A DNA stretch of 64,000 nucleotides from Planctomycetaceae bacterium (GTDB taxonomy: Bacteria > Planctomycetota > UBA1135 > GCA-002686595): assembly GCA_016125265.1 (NCBI GenBank), contig WGMC01000001.1, positions 62,001-126,000 of the forward strand, given 5' to 3'. The notes beneath the pieces are model-generated. The model worked only from the letters and a program-made list of their open reading frames with translations. It was not told where the DNA came from and ran no database searches. Made by a program: the position numbers and the translations under genes. This document shows positions 1 through 8,571 of this stretch, one piece after another (position 1 is the first letter of the stretch; each line of letters begins with the position of its first letter).

Positions 1-556
1 GGTCCTCGCGGCTGGCGTCGCGCCCGAGGCTGTCGAGGTACGCGCGGCCACGCTGGAACTCCTCGTCCAGGAGCGCGGCGAGCGCATCCGTGTCCGCGGG
101 GTTCAACTCGAGCCGCTCCGCGAGCCGCAGCGCGCGCTCCGCATTTGCGGTCTCCATGCGGCGCTCGCGCTCCTGTTCGCGCTCCAGGGCTTCGCGCTCG
201 CGCTCCTCGGCGAGGACGGAGAGCACCAGCTCCCGCGGCTCCGCAGCGCCAGCCAGGGACGCCGCCGCGAGCCCGGCCTGGTCCGCCGCGGCCGCCAGCG
301 GGACCGCGCTGCGGCGCTCCTCCGCCGCCGCAAGGCGGTACTCGAGTTCGAGCGCCCGGGCCTCCAGCTCCGCGACGCGGTGCAGCAGCTCCTCCGACGG
401 CCCGAAGCCGGGCTCCGCCAGCGCGGGCGCCGCGACCGGGTTCCGCTCGACCGCCCGGGACTCCGCCTCGGTCGCCGGCCGCGGCACGAGGGCCAGCACG
501 AGGCCCGACACGGCGGCGGCCACGAAGGCGGAGGCAAACAGGGTCTTCGGATCCAT
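1..556 (-). CDS. Partial membrane-anchored coiled-coil protein, C-terminus outside the window
   Basis: Reading from an ATG at 556, the frame stays open for 185 codons and runs off the left edge, so the C-terminus is missing. Residues about 5-25 form one hydrophobic segment, either a membrane anchor or an uncleaved signal. An Ala/Pro-rich linker follows, then a long stretch rich in Glu, Arg, Ala and Leu (for example EEREREALEREQERERR near residue 120) that should form a coiled coil. No catalytic motif is visible and I do not recognise the family. The reading frame has the GC-rich third positions typical of genes here, which supports it as real. The next minus-strand gene ends at 812 and has its own terminator, so this gene probably has a separate promoter. 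Confidence 0.6.
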   Translation of the reverse strand, partial: MDPKTLFASAFVAAAVSGLVLALVPRPATEAESRAVERNPVAAPALAEPGFGPSEELLHRVAELEARALELEYRLAAAEERRSAVPLAAAADQAGLAAASLAGAAEPRELVLSVLAEEREREALEREQERERRMETANAERALRLAERLELNPADTDALAALLDEEFQRGRAYLDSLGRDASRED

Positions 557-725
557 GGTCGGAATCGGGTGGGGCTTGGGGGGAGCGGCAGAGTGGCGCG
601 GAGGCCTGCCGCGGCCGCGTGGGGCGGCGAACTGGGCTTGGAACCGGCGCCGGGCTCCGCGGTTCCTCGGCTACCGGCGATCCGCTTGCGCGCGCGGGGC
701 GACCGCGCAGCCGAGCCTACAAACG

Positions 726-767
726 GGCGAGGCCCCGCACCAACTCGCGTCGGTGCGGGGCCTCGCC
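726..767 (-). terminator. Intrinsic terminator of the first secreted paralogue
   Basis: A perfect 16-bp inverted repeat (GGCGAGGCCCCGCACC at 726-741 with its complement at 752-767) encloses a 10-nt loop. It lies about 45 bp beyond the stop codon at 812. On the minus strand the stem is followed by TTTG. It separates the secreted protein gene from the partial gene at the left edge. Confidence 0.8.
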
Positions 768-811
768 GTTGGCAGCGCCCGACCCCTCACGGAGCCGGGA
801 ACCGCCTCAGA

Positions 812-2311
812 TCACTGCAGCGAGACGTGCAAGCTGCTGCCGATCTCGGAGGGAGCCAGCGAGAAGGCGCAGGCGTTGAACTGGAGGCCCAGACCGGCGA
901 TACCGATCTGCTGGCCGGCCAGGGAGGGAAGCGGGGTGGCCGAGAGGGGGCCGCCGCCACCGGTCAGGGTCGAGACACCGTTCGTCACGGTGGAGAAGCC
1001 GCCCTGGAACAGGGTGGCGGTGCCGAGCGGGGCGCCGTCGATGAAGGCGTCAGCAGCGTTCGTGATCGGCTTGCCAAGGCTCAGCGGGCTGACACCGAGG
1101 AAGAGCTGCATCACGCCGTCGAAGTTGGCGGGGACCGTCTGGGCGCCCTGACGGGACGTGACCAGCGGGCCGAGGATGAAGCTGCCCGGTTGCGGGGGCA
1201 GCGCGAACAGAACCGGGGTCGTGTCCCACGACATCGGCTTCTGCAGCATCAGGGTCGCCGGGGTGGCGCTCCACAGGTAGAAGGACTGGTTGAACGCGAT
1301 GCACGCGTCGACCACCGAGGAGCCCGAGCTCACGTTCGTGGCGCCGCCACGGACGTCGAGGAGGCGGAGGTCAACCGTGGAGACCGGGGAGGTGCTGATG
1401 CGCCAGTCCGGACCGCCGGTGCCTTCGTTGCCGTTGTTGAGCGCCCACACTTGGGGCGTGGAGAAGCCCACGTCACCGCGGAACTCCATCGTGCCCGGGC
1501 CGCCGATGGTCCAGGGGTTGCCGAGGAAGCCCGTCACCGTGCCGCCGATTTGGCTGGTGAGACGGGTGTGGGTGACCGAGTTGGTGGCCACCGCGTCGGC
1601 GCCGCCCGCCAGGGCCGAGGCCATGAGCGCGTTGCCGTTCGTCACACCGCCGGGGGCGGTCGGGTTGACCCCGATGATTTCGGAGGTCGACGCCAGGTAG
1701 TACTGGTTGTTGAGGGGGCCGCCGTTGGCCGGTCCCTGGACTTCGTAGATGACGTTGGCGAGCAGGGGGAAACCGCTGCCGTCGACACCGAGGGTGTTGC
1801 TGCCCTGGACGGAGGTCACCCAGTCGAACGCCGAGCCCCAGAAACCGGGAGCCGGGGTGAGGGCGGTGCCGGGCAGGAAGCCGAGGTCGAGGAACCAGGC
1901 CACTTCCGTGATCAGGCCGGGCTGGGCGCCCGTGAAGATCGGGGAGAAGCAGGCGTCGCCGGCGAGGGAGTCGACCGACTGGGACGACAACGACACGCGG
2001 CCAACGATGTTGCCCGCGAACGTGTTGGTCGCGGCCCAGCCCTGGATGATGCGGAAGGTCGAGTTGGTGTACTGACCCGTTTGGTTAGTACCGCCCTGGG
2101 TCTGGTCGATGCCATAGCAGTGACGGATGGCGTCACCTGCGTCGGCGAAGTTGGGGGTTGCGCCACCGAGGGTGAACCAGTCCGGGCCGGAGCCGAAGAC
2201 GTTCCCCTGGGTGTTCGAGGTGGTCGACCAGTTCTGGTCGTACTGAGCGTTCGCCAGGCCGGCGAAAGCGATCGCCGCGCCGGTGGCAAGAAGAGTCGTG
2301 CGGATGTTCAT
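812..2311 (-). CDS. Secreted protein, tandem paralogue A
   Basis: This is a 499-residue protein starting at an ATG (MNIRTTLL) with a clear Sec signal peptide: basic start, hydrophobic core, and a likely cleavage after AGLANA near residue 20. GGAG lies about ten bases upstream of this ATG. Longer in-frame starts would place a Pro/Arg-rich tail before the signal and were rejected. The mature part is rich in Gly, Ser, Thr, Asn and aromatic residues with almost no Lys, as in secreted beta-rich proteins. Blocks such as LAGDACFSP, AWFLDLG, PLLANVIYE, QGPAN, QYYL and GVSTL recur in the same order in the neighbour at 2795-4258, and both end in SLQ. Function is unknown. No enzyme motif, lipobox or membrane segment is visible. 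It was probably duplicated in place. Confidence 0.8.
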   Translation of the reverse strand: MNIRTTLLATGAAIAFAGLANAQYDQNWSTTSNTQGNVFGSGPDWFTLGGATPNFADAGDAIRHCYGIDQTQGGTNQTGQYTNSTFRIIQGWAATNTFAGNIVGRVSLSSQSVDSLAGDACFSPIFTGAQPGLITEVAWFLDLGFLPGTALTPAPGFWGSAFDWVTSVQGSNTLGVDGSGFPLLANVIYEVQGPANGGPLNNQYYLASTSEIIGVNPTAPGGVTNGNALMASALAGGADAVATNSVTHTRLTSQIGGTVTGFLGNPWTIGGPGTMEFRGDVGFSTPQVWALNNGNEGTGGPDWRISTSPVSTVDLRLLDVRGGATNVSSGSSVVDACIAFNQSFYLWSATPATLMLQKPMSWDTTPVLFALPPQPGSFILGPLVTSRQGAQTVPANFDGVMQLFLGVSPLSLGKPITNAADAFIDGAPLGTATLFQGGFSTVTNGVSTLTGGGGPLSATPLPSLAGQQIGIAGLGLQFNACAFSLAPSEIGSSLHVSLQ

Positions 2312-2557
2312 TCCCTGGAACTCCAAGAAGGTTTCGGAAGACGTCTCCCTAACGGTGGGGGGGACGAGAGGTCCCTGACCGGCGGGGGTCCTGTCCGGGC
2401 CGTCGGACGGGTCCCCCACTGGGAGGTACGGATCTCAGGTCTCCACCCCCGAATGGGGATGGGCCGAGGGGCGGATTGCCATCGACCAAGAGCCGGGCCG
2501 CTCGGTTCGGGACCCCGAAGGGCCCGAGGGGTCGGCTCGGTGGGCTTGGACGTGGCA

Positions 2558-2585
2558 AGTCTATCCCGGGTTCCGAAGCCGTCAA
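2558..2585 (-). promoter_or_regulatory. Sigma-70-like promoter candidate for paralogue A
   Basis: On the minus strand TTGACG (2585-2580) and TAGACT (2563-2558) are separated by 16 bp. Both boxes match the housekeeping consensus well for such GC-rich DNA. The predicted leader to the ATG at 2311 is long. Confidence 0.45.
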
Positions 2586-2729
2586 CCGAAGCAACTTCGA
2601 AGGTCCGGCAACCCCGTTCAGGGATGCGGCACCTTGGGTCCGGGAAAACCCGTATTTGCGGCCCCAGGGGCTACGGCAGGGGCCTTTGCGGCCCTCCGAG
2701 CGCTCGTCGGGCCGCCGCCGGAATACCGC

Positions 2730-2764
2730 GGGGCCCGTTCCCCGAAAATCGGAAAACGGGCCCC
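2730..2764 (-). terminator. Terminator-like hairpin after paralogue B
   Basis: GGGGCCCGTT at 2730-2739 pairs with AACGGGCCCC at 2755-2764. The loop itself contains a small CCGA/TCGG stem. It lies 30 bp beyond the stop codon at 2795 on the minus strand. No strong T-run follows, so efficiency is uncertain. Confidence 0.55.
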
Positions 2765-2794
2765 GCGCGCCCCGCGGCGAATCGCCGGCGTTCG

Positions 2795-4258
2795 CTACTG
2801 CAGGGAGATCTGCAGGCTGCTGGCGAACTCCGTGGGGTAGAGCGCCCCCACACAGGTGTCGAACTGGATGCCCACCGCGGCGACGCCCAGTTGGCGGCCG
2901 GCCAGGGTCGGCATGGGGGTGGAAACCAGCGCCGCTCCGCCGCCGCTCAGGGTCGACACACCTTCCGTGGCTTGGGTGAAGCCGCCCTGGAAGATCAGAC
3001 CAAAACCGCCGGGGGTCGTGGCGGGTGTCACCGGCGTCCCGAGCGTCAGACCCGGGCTGCCCAGCAGGAACACGGTCAGCGCGTCGTAGTTGATCGGGAC
3101 CGTTTGCGGACCCCGGCGAAGGGTTTCCACCGGACCCAAGAGGTAGCTGCCGGGCTGGGGCGGGAGGCCCAGGGCGATCGGGGAGCTGTCCCACGACATC
3201 GGACGCTGCAACATGCCGTCCGCGGGTGTGGCGCTCCAAAGGAACAGCATCCGGTTCGCGGTGATGCAGGGATTCGCCTCGGGGAGGACCGAAGCGGGGT
3301 CCTCCGCGGCAGCTTGGGCATCGAGGACCCGCAGATCCACCAGGGACGGTTGCTCGCCGGACACACGCCAGTCCGGGCCGCCGGCGCCTTCGCGGCCGTC
3401 GTTGCGGGCCCACAGTTGCGGGACGTCGAACGCGATGTCGCCGCGGACTTCCGAAAGGCCCATCGCCATGGTCGCAAGGCCTCCCCCCGCCGTCGCGGCC
3501 GAAAGGCGCGTGTGCGAGACCGCGCCGGAAACCTCGGCCGGCACCCCGAAGAAGCCGCTGGCCAGGAGGTTGTTGCCGTTGGCCACACCGCCGGCGCCCG
3601 CGGGATCGACACCGGTCTGCTCGGTCGTGACGAGGTAGTACTGCAGGTTCGAGGGACCCGCGTTCGCAGGGCCTTGGATCTCGTAGATCACGTTCGCGAG
3701 AAGCGGGTAGCCGTTGCTGTCCGCGCCGAGTCGGGTGCTGCCCTCGATGGGTGTGGTCCAAGGGAACGCGGTGGCCCAGACGCTGGGAACGGGGGCGCCG
3801 GCGGTGCCGGTCAGGAGGCCGAGGTCGAGGAACCACGCCAGCTCGCTCGCCAAACCGGGCTGGACCGACGCGAACACGGGGGAGAAACAAGCATCGCCTG
3901 CGAGCGAAGGGACCGTGGCCGAGCCCAGGCTCACGCGGCCCACCTGGTTGCCTTGGAACTGGTTGCCGGGTCCCCAGCCCTGGAGGATGCGGAAACCCGT
4001 GTTGCGGTACCTGCCGTCCTGGTTCGCACCGCCCTGGGCCTGATCGATGCCAAAGCACAGGCGAATGGCCGCTCCGGGCTGGGCATAGGCCGCAGGCCCG
4101 CCGAAGGCAAAGAGCTGGCTGGCCGAAGCCAACGCGAGCGAGCTGTTGTCGCCGTTCGCGGTCCAGTTCGCGATGCCAGTCTGGGCCGATGCTGCCGCGG
4201 CGAACCAGGCGAGCGGGAGGAGGGACGTGGCCAAGGCCACGGCGGGGGAACGATGCAT
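2795..4258 (-). CDS. Secreted protein, tandem paralogue B
   Basis: This 487-residue protein starts with MHRSPAVALATSLLP and has a Sec signal peptide ending near AAAASA (about residue 25). The ATG at 4258 was chosen because upstream in-frame starts put basic, Pro-rich sequence before the signal. It shares ordered blocks with the neighbour at 812-2311 (CFGIDQAQGG, GRVSLGS, LAGDACFSP, AWFLDLG, PLLANVIYEIQGPAN, FQGGF, GVSTL and a C-terminal SLQ). The family is probably exported and beta-rich; neither copy shows an active-site motif, lipobox or anchor. It is divergent from glmU, whose promoter lies in the 293-bp gap. Codon use is like the rest of the window. Confidence 0.8.
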   Translation of the reverse strand: MHRSPAVALATSLLPLAWFAAAASAQTGIANWTANGDNSSLALASASQLFAFGGPAAYAQPGAAIRLCFGIDQAQGGANQDGRYRNTGFRILQGWGPGNQFQGNQVGRVSLGSATVPSLAGDACFSPVFASVQPGLASELAWFLDLGLLTGTAGAPVPSVWATAFPWTTPIEGSTRLGADSNGYPLLANVIYEIQGPANAGPSNLQYYLVTTEQTGVDPAGAGGVANGNNLLASGFFGVPAEVSGAVSHTRLSAATAGGGLATMAMGLSEVRGDIAFDVPQLWARNDGREGAGGPDWRVSGEQPSLVDLRVLDAQAAAEDPASVLPEANPCITANRMLFLWSATPADGMLQRPMSWDSSPIALGLPPQPGSYLLGPVETLRRGPQTVPINYDALTVFLLGSPGLTLGTPVTPATTPGGFGLIFQGGFTQATEGVSTLSGGGAALVSTPMPTLAGRQLGVAAVGIQFDTCVGALYPTEFASSLQISLQ

Positions 4259-4404
4259 GGGGCACCTACGGGGAAGAGGGGAAGTCGGGTCGGGGGGGAC
4301 AGACCCGCAGGGACGGACGGGGGACGGCCCCCTTCGATTTCGTGTTCCCGAAAACGTGTGGCCGAGGTGAATCGCGTCGACCCCGTGCCGGGGGCGCCCG
4401 CGGC

Positions 4405-4433
4405 TTGACACGGAAAGGTGCGGTCCCTACAAA
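4405..4433 (+). promoter_or_regulatory. Sigma-70 promoter upstream of glmU
   Basis: A perfect TTGACA (4405-4410) is followed after exactly 17 bp by TACAAA (4428-4433). It lies in the gap between divergent genes and points at glmU. Transcription would start near 4440 and leave a leader of about 110 nt. Confidence 0.75.
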
Positions 4434-4551
4434 CTTTGCCCCCGCAACCGGCGCGGCCGCCGCGCGGCGCCCGCAATTTGGTGGTCGAACGACCCCGGGT
4501 TTCGCGTCCACCGGCCCTCTCCGACGGCCTCTTCAACCACCGGCCCCTCCC

Positions 4552-5940
4552 ATGACTGTGCAAGGCAGCGCGCCGTCGCGAGGCGCAGGCTCCGAAGGCG
4601 GCCACGGCCGCCGCGGCGGCACCGTCGTCGTTCTCGCCGCGGGCCAGGGCACACGCATGAAGAGCCCGCGCGCGAAGGTGCTGCACCCGGTTTGCGGGCG
4701 CGCGCTGCTCGGCTGGGTGCTGGACCAGGCGCTGTCCCTAGGGCCGCAGCGGGTCGTGCTGGTGCTCGGCGACCGCCGCGAGCAGATCGAGGCCTGGTTG
4801 GGTGCGAGCGGCGAACGCGCGCGCCTCGAAGCGGCCGGCGTCGAGCTGCTGCTCGCCGAACAGCGCCCCCAACGGGGCACGGGGCACGCGTTGCTCGCGT
4901 GCCTCGCGGAGCTGCGCGCCGCGCTCGCCGCCGACGGCCCGGGATCGCCGGTCGTGGTGCTCTACGGCGACATGCCGCTGCTCACGCCCGAGTCCCTGGC
5001 CGCCCTGCTGCGCGCCCGTCCGGCCGGCGGAGCTAGCCTTCTGACGGCGACGGTCGCCGATCCGACGGGGTACGGGCGCATCCTGCGCACCCCCGCGGGG
5101 GGTGTGCGCGCGATCGTCGAGCACAAGGACGCCAGCGCCGACGAGCGCGCCGTCCACGAGGTCAACGTCGGGGTCTACGCGTTCCCGGCCGAGCTCCTGC
5201 CCGCGCACCTCGAGCGCCTCGAGCCGAAAAACGCGCAAGGCGAGTACTACCTCACCGACGTGGTCGGCTCCCTGGTCTCCGACGGCAAGGGGGTGGTCGC
5301 GGTGCCCCTCGACGACCCCGCCGAGGCCGCCGGAGTCAACACGCTGGCGCAGTTGGCCGAGGCCCGGGCGGTCCTCCACGGGCGCATCCTCGAAGCCCAC
5401 ATGGCCGCCGGCGTGTTGATCGAGGACCCCGCCAGCGTGGCCATCGACCACGGGGTCGAGATCGGCGCGGGCACGCACGTCCTGCCCTTCACCGTGATTC
5501 GCTCGGGTGTGCGGGTGGGGGAGGGCTGCGAAGTCGGGCCCTTCGCGCACCTGCGCTCCGGGACGGTGCTGGAGAACGGCGCCGAGGTCGGCAATTTCAC
5601 CGAGTGCAAGAACGCCGCTCTGGGCGCGCACGTGAAGGCCAAGCACCTTTCGTACCTGGGCGACGTCACCATCGGCGCGGGCTCGAACATCGGCGCGGGC
5701 ACGATCGTCGCCAACTACGACGGGGTGCACAAACACCACACGACCATCGGCGAGCGCGCCTTCGTCGGCTCCGGTACCATCTTGATCGCCCCTTCGCGGG
5801 TCGGTGACGGTGCCTTGACCGGCGCCGGGGCGGTGGTGAAGCGCGGCAGCGACATCCCCGCCGGTGAGGCTTGGGTCGGTTTGCCGGCGCGCTCGCGCGG
5901 CACGCGACCGACGCCGACCAAGCCCACGAAGCCGACCTGA
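4552..5940 (+). CDS. glmU: Bifunctional GlmU: GlcNAc-1-P uridyltransferase / GlcN-1-P acetyltransferase
   Basis: GlmU acetylates glucosamine-1-phosphate and then joins it to UTP, giving cytoplasmic UDP-GlcNAc for peptidoglycan and lipid A. At 462 residues it is close to the E. coli protein. The N-terminal half has the nucleotidyltransferase signature LAAGQGTRMKSPRAKVLH (about residues 33-50), YGDMPLL and EYYLTDVV. The C-terminal half is a left-handed beta helix of hexapeptides with AKHLSYLGD, which carries the acetyltransferase histidine, and NIGAGTIVANYDG. The ATG at 4552 precedes the Rossmann strand by about 28 residues; the open frame further upstream is antisense to the secreted gene and was rejected. 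No strong Shine-Dalgarno is visible. Its product feeds the lpx genes 10 kb downstream. Confidence 0.95.
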   Translation: MTVQGSAPSRGAGSEGGHGRRGGTVVVLAAGQGTRMKSPRAKVLHPVCGRALLGWVLDQALSLGPQRVVLVLGDRREQIEAWLGASGERARLEAAGVELLLAEQRPQRGTGHALLACLAELRAALAADGPGSPVVVLYGDMPLLTPESLAALLRARPAGGASLLTATVADPTGYGRILRTPAGGVRAIVEHKDASADERAVHEVNVGVYAFPAELLPAHLERLEPKNAQGEYYLTDVVGSLVSDGKGVVAVPLDDPAEAAGVNTLAQLAEARAVLHGRILEAHMAAGVLIEDPASVAIDHGVEIGAGTHVLPFTVIRSGVRVGEGCEVGPFAHLRSGTVLENGAEVGNFTECKNAALGAHVKAKHLSYLGDVTIGAGSNIGAGTIVANYDGVHKHHTTIGERAFVGSGTILIAPSRVGDGALTGAGAVVKRGSDIPAGEAWVGLPARSRGTRPTPTKPTKPT

Positions 5941-6018
5941 TCCCCGCGCGAGCGCGCCCGGCCCTTCCTCTCTTCGTTTCCTCCCGTCCCCAGCCCCCCC
6001 AACCGGAGAATCCAAGCG

Positions 6019-6972
6019 GTGCGAGCCTACAGCGACAAGATCCAACTGATCGCCGGCAATGCCCACCGCGAGTTGGCGGAGTCGATCTCGGAGGCCATGG
6101 GTGTGCCGCTGTGCGACGCGCACGTGGGCCGGTTCCCGGACGGGGAGATCGACATCAAGATCAACGACGACTTGCGCGGTGCCGACTGCTTCGTGCTGCA
6201 GCCGACCTGTCCGCCGGTCAACGAGAACTGGATCGAGCTCTTGCTCCTGCTCGACACCCTGCGTCGCGCCAGCGCCGGGCGCATCACGGCGGTGATGCCG
6301 TACTACGGCTACGCGCGCAAGGACCGCAAGGACGAGGGGCGCGTGCCGATCAGCGCCAAGGTCGTCGCCAACACCCTCGTCGGAGCCGGCGCCGGACGGG
6401 TGCTGACCCTCGACATGCACGCGGCGCAGATCCAGGGGTTCTACGACATCCCGGTGGACCACTTGTACGCCAAGCCGGTGCTGCTGCGCGCCATCCAGGG
6501 CCTCGGCATCAGCGATCCGGTGATCGTCACCCCCGACGTGGGCGGCATCAAGATGGCGCGCTCGTTCGCGAAAGCCATGGCTGCGGACCTGGCGATCGTC
6601 GACAAGCGCCGCATCTCCGGCTCGGAGATCCTGGTCGAGAACGTGATCGGCGAAGTGGAAGGCCGCAACGTGATCATCGTCGACGACATGATCTCGACGG
6701 GCGGTTCGATCTCCGAGGCAGCGCGCCTCGTGCGCAAGGCCGGCGCGCGCCAGATCGTGCTCTGTGTGACGCACGCGGTGTTCTGCGGACCCGCGGTCGA
6801 GCGGCTCGAGAGCTGCCCGGCGGACAAGATCCTCTGCACCGACACCATTCCGCGCCGCGGCCCCAGCCCGCGGCAGCTAGAGGTCGTGTCGGTGGCGCCG
6901 CTGATTGGCCGCGCGCTGCTGCACCTGCACGAGAGCAAGTCGATCAGCTCGCTCTTCGAGGACGCCGACTGA
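6019..6972 (+). CDS. prs: Ribose-phosphate pyrophosphokinase
   Basis: PrsA makes PRPP from ribose-5-phosphate and ATP for nucleotide, His and Trp synthesis in the cytoplasm. The 317-residue length is typical. Visible motifs are DIKINDDLRG near the N-terminus, the flexible loop region KDRKDEGRVPISAKVVANTL, LDMHAAQIQGFYDIPVDHLY, and the PRPP-binding loop VIIVDDMISTGGSI (about residues 219-232). The GTG start at 6019 is supported by GGAGAA eight bases upstream and by the usual family N-terminus. It lies 78 bp after glmU in the same direction, so the two may be co-transcribed; glmU-prs-ctc-pth is a common bacterial order. A GC-rich hairpin at 7034-7053 follows. Confidence 0.95.
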   Translation: MRAYSDKIQLIAGNAHRELAESISEAMGVPLCDAHVGRFPDGEIDIKINDDLRGADCFVLQPTCPPVNENWIELLLLLDTLRRASAGRITAVMPYYGYARKDRKDEGRVPISAKVVANTLVGAGAGRVLTLDMHAAQIQGFYDIPVDHLYAKPVLLRAIQGLGISDPVIVTPDVGGIKMARSFAKAMAADLAIVDKRRISGSEILVENVIGEVEGRNVIIVDDMISTGGSISEAARLVRKAGARQIVLCVTHAVFCGPAVERLESCPADKILCTDTIPRRGPSPRQLEVVSVAPLIGRALLHLHESKSISSLFEDAD

Positions 6973-7033
6973 ACGCTACACCCGCGGCGCCGTCCCGACG
7001 TGGGGCACGCGCGCGCGGGGGATCGCCGAGCGG

Positions 7034-7053
7034 GCGCCGGAACTCTCCGGCGC
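7034..7053 (+). terminator. Weak terminator or attenuator hairpin between prs and the bL25 gene
   Basis: GCGCCGGA (7034-7041) and TCCGGCGC (7046-7053) form an 8-bp stem with a 4-nt loop in the 131-bp gap. No T-run follows, so it may only attenuate transcription or be an RNA processing site. Confidence 0.35.
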
Positions 7054-7103
7054 TCGATTCGGCCCACACTTCCTGTGCCCGAACCATCCAGGGAGACCTA
7101 ACC

Positions 7104-7694
7104 ATGAGCTACGACCTTCCCGCCAAGTCCCGCCCCCAAGTCGGCAGCCGCCACGCGCGCCGCCTCCGCGCCGAAGGGCGCGTCCCCGCCAGCATCGCCG
7201 GCGAAGGCAAGAACCACGTCGACATCTCGATCGACATGGCCGAGTTCCTGACGGCGCGCCGCAAACACGAGGCCCTCTTCGATATCGCCATCGAAGGCGG
7301 TGCGAAGGAAACCGCGGTGATCCGCGAGCTGCAGTGGGACGCCTTCGGCGACCACATCGTGCACGTGGAGTTCCGCCGCGTGACCCGCGGTGTCGCGATC
7401 GAAGCCGAAGTGGACCTGCACTTCGTCGGCCAGTCGAAGAACGGCGTGTTGACGCCGACCCACGACTCGCTGCGCATCCGCGCGATCCCGTCCAAGATCC
7501 CCGAGGCGATCGAGATCAACGTGGACCACTTGCCCAACGAGCACGTGATCCTCGCGAAGCACCTGCGCCTGCCCGAGGGTGTCTCCCTGGCGTGCCCGGC
7601 CGACATGGCCGTCGCCGTGCTCGCCAAGGCGAGTGCCATGGACGCACCCGCGGCACCCGATGCTCCCGCGGAGGGCACCACCCCGGCGCCGTGA
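7104..7694 (+). CDS. rplY: Large ribosomal subunit protein bL25, Ctc (long) form
   Basis: bL25 binds 5S rRNA. This 196-residue protein is the long Ctc form, with the N-terminal 5S-binding domain (about residues 5-95; RHARRLRAEGRVPASIAGEG) joined to the C-terminal TL5 domain (EAEVDLHFVGQSKNG, EAIEINVDHL). A short acidic/Ala/Pro tail ends the protein. The ATG at 7104 has AGGGAGA nine bases upstream. It sits directly between prs and pth, the classic neighbours of ctc. In the canonical N-terminus the Gly-Arg-Val-Pro-Ala motif is followed by a Tyr-Gly; here it is SIAGEGK, a small departure. Confidence 0.9.
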   Translation: MSYDLPAKSRPQVGSRHARRLRAEGRVPASIAGEGKNHVDISIDMAEFLTARRKHEALFDIAIEGGAKETAVIRELQWDAFGDHIVHVEFRRVTRGVAIEAEVDLHFVGQSKNGVLTPTHDSLRIRAIPSKIPEAIEINVDHLPNEHVILAKHLRLPEGVSLACPADMAVAVLAKASAMDAPAAPDAPAEGTTPAP

Positions 7695-7902
7695 GGCCGG
7701 GCTGGGTCGGCTGGGTTCGCGGGGCTCGGCCCGGCGAATCCCACGCCAAGGCCCCGCGCCAAGGCCACCTCCGCCCTTGCGCGCCCGAGGCCCGCTCCCT
7801 ATCCTCTTCGACCCCTCTGCCCAGTTGGCGGCCGGCCAGACCGGTGGCCGCCGACTGGGCCTGAGGGACGTGCCCCTTGCTCCTCGACCCCCTCGGCAAC
7901 CC

Positions 7903-8529
7903 GTGAGTCCCCGCGTCCGCCGCCTGGCGATCGGCCTCGGCAATCCCGGAACCGAGTACGAGGGCACGAGGCACAACGTCGGCTTCGACGCCCTGGACCG
8001 TTTGGCCGGGCGCCTGGGCCTGCTCTTTCGCTCTCCGCGCCACCTCGACGGTTGGAACGGCACCCGCGCTTGCAGCGTGGCCCTCTCCAAGGAAGGCGAA
8101 GGTGCTTGGCCCCGCGCGTTTGCGTTGGCCAAGCCCCAGACCTTCATGAACCTGTCGGGGGAGGCCGTCCTGGCGCTCCAACGCTGGGCCGGGATCGATC
8201 CGAAGGACCTGCTCGTCGTGTACGACGATCTGGACCTCGAACCATCGGTCCTGCGCCTGCGCGCAAGTGGTGGCCACGGCGGCCACAACGGAATGCGATC
8301 CATCATCGACGCCCTCGGCACGAACGCCTTTCCGCGCCTGCGGATCGGCATCGGCAGGGCGTCAACCGACGCGGTGCGCCATGTGCTGGGTCGGTTCCAA
8401 GACTCCGAGCGCGCGACTTTGGAGGTGGCCCTGGCGGAAGCCGGGGAGGCCCTCGAAGCGTGGCTCGGCGGCGAGGAACTGGACCGACTCATGACGCGGT
8501 TCCAAAGCCGCTGGACCCAGGGTGGGTGA
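7903..8529 (+). CDS. pth: Peptidyl-tRNA hydrolase
   Basis: Pth frees tRNA from prematurely released peptidyl-tRNA. The 208-residue protein carries all key residues: Asn14 in GLGNPG, His24 in TRHNVGF, the Asp in VVYDDLDL and the Asn in GGHGGHNGMRSI, matching E. coli Asn10, His20, Asp93 and Asn114. I chose the GTG at 7903 because it puts four more residues before the GLGNPG strand than in E. coli; the frame upstream is open but Pro/Arg-rich and not protein-like. No clear ribosome binding site is present, so the start is moderately certain. It lies between the bL25 gene and rpsF. Confidence 0.92.
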   Translation: MSPRVRRLAIGLGNPGTEYEGTRHNVGFDALDRLAGRLGLLFRSPRHLDGWNGTRACSVALSKEGEGAWPRAFALAKPQTFMNLSGEAVLALQRWAGIDPKDLLVVYDDLDLEPSVLRLRASGGHGGHNGMRSIIDALGTNAFPRLRIGIGRASTDAVRHVLGRFQDSERATLEVALAEAGEALEAWLGGEELDRLMTRFQSRWTQGG

Positions 8530-8559
8530 TGACCTGCCCTCCGACCTGCACGACCCCGT

Positions 8560-8565
8560 AAGGAG
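8560..8565 (+). promoter_or_regulatory. Shine-Dalgarno that fixes the TTG start of rpsF
   Basis: AAGGAG ends six bases before the TTG at 8572. It is the strongest ribosome binding site nearby, and it decides in favour of this rare start codon over later ATGs. Confidence 0.7.
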
Positions 8566-8571
8566 CTTCTC

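Larger units (their letters stand above)
2312..2794. other. Intergenic region between the two secreted paralogues
   Basis: These 483 bp hold no supported gene. The half near 2795 carries the terminator of paralogue B at 2730-2764. The middle carries a promoter candidate for paralogue A at 2558-2585, which would give a 5' leader of roughly 240 nt. Short G-rich runs are present, but I see no further ordered structure. Confidence 0.6.

Noticed and set aside
380..4408. Very long plus-strand open frame antisense to the secreted paralogues
   Set aside because: It overlaps two well-supported minus-strand genes with signal peptides, and its translation is Arg/Gly-rich with no fold. GC-rich DNA gives such frames by chance.
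4738..6774. Long minus-strand frame antisense to glmU and prs
   Set aside because: Its His/Asp/Arg-rich translation is a mirror of the true genes and has no motif.
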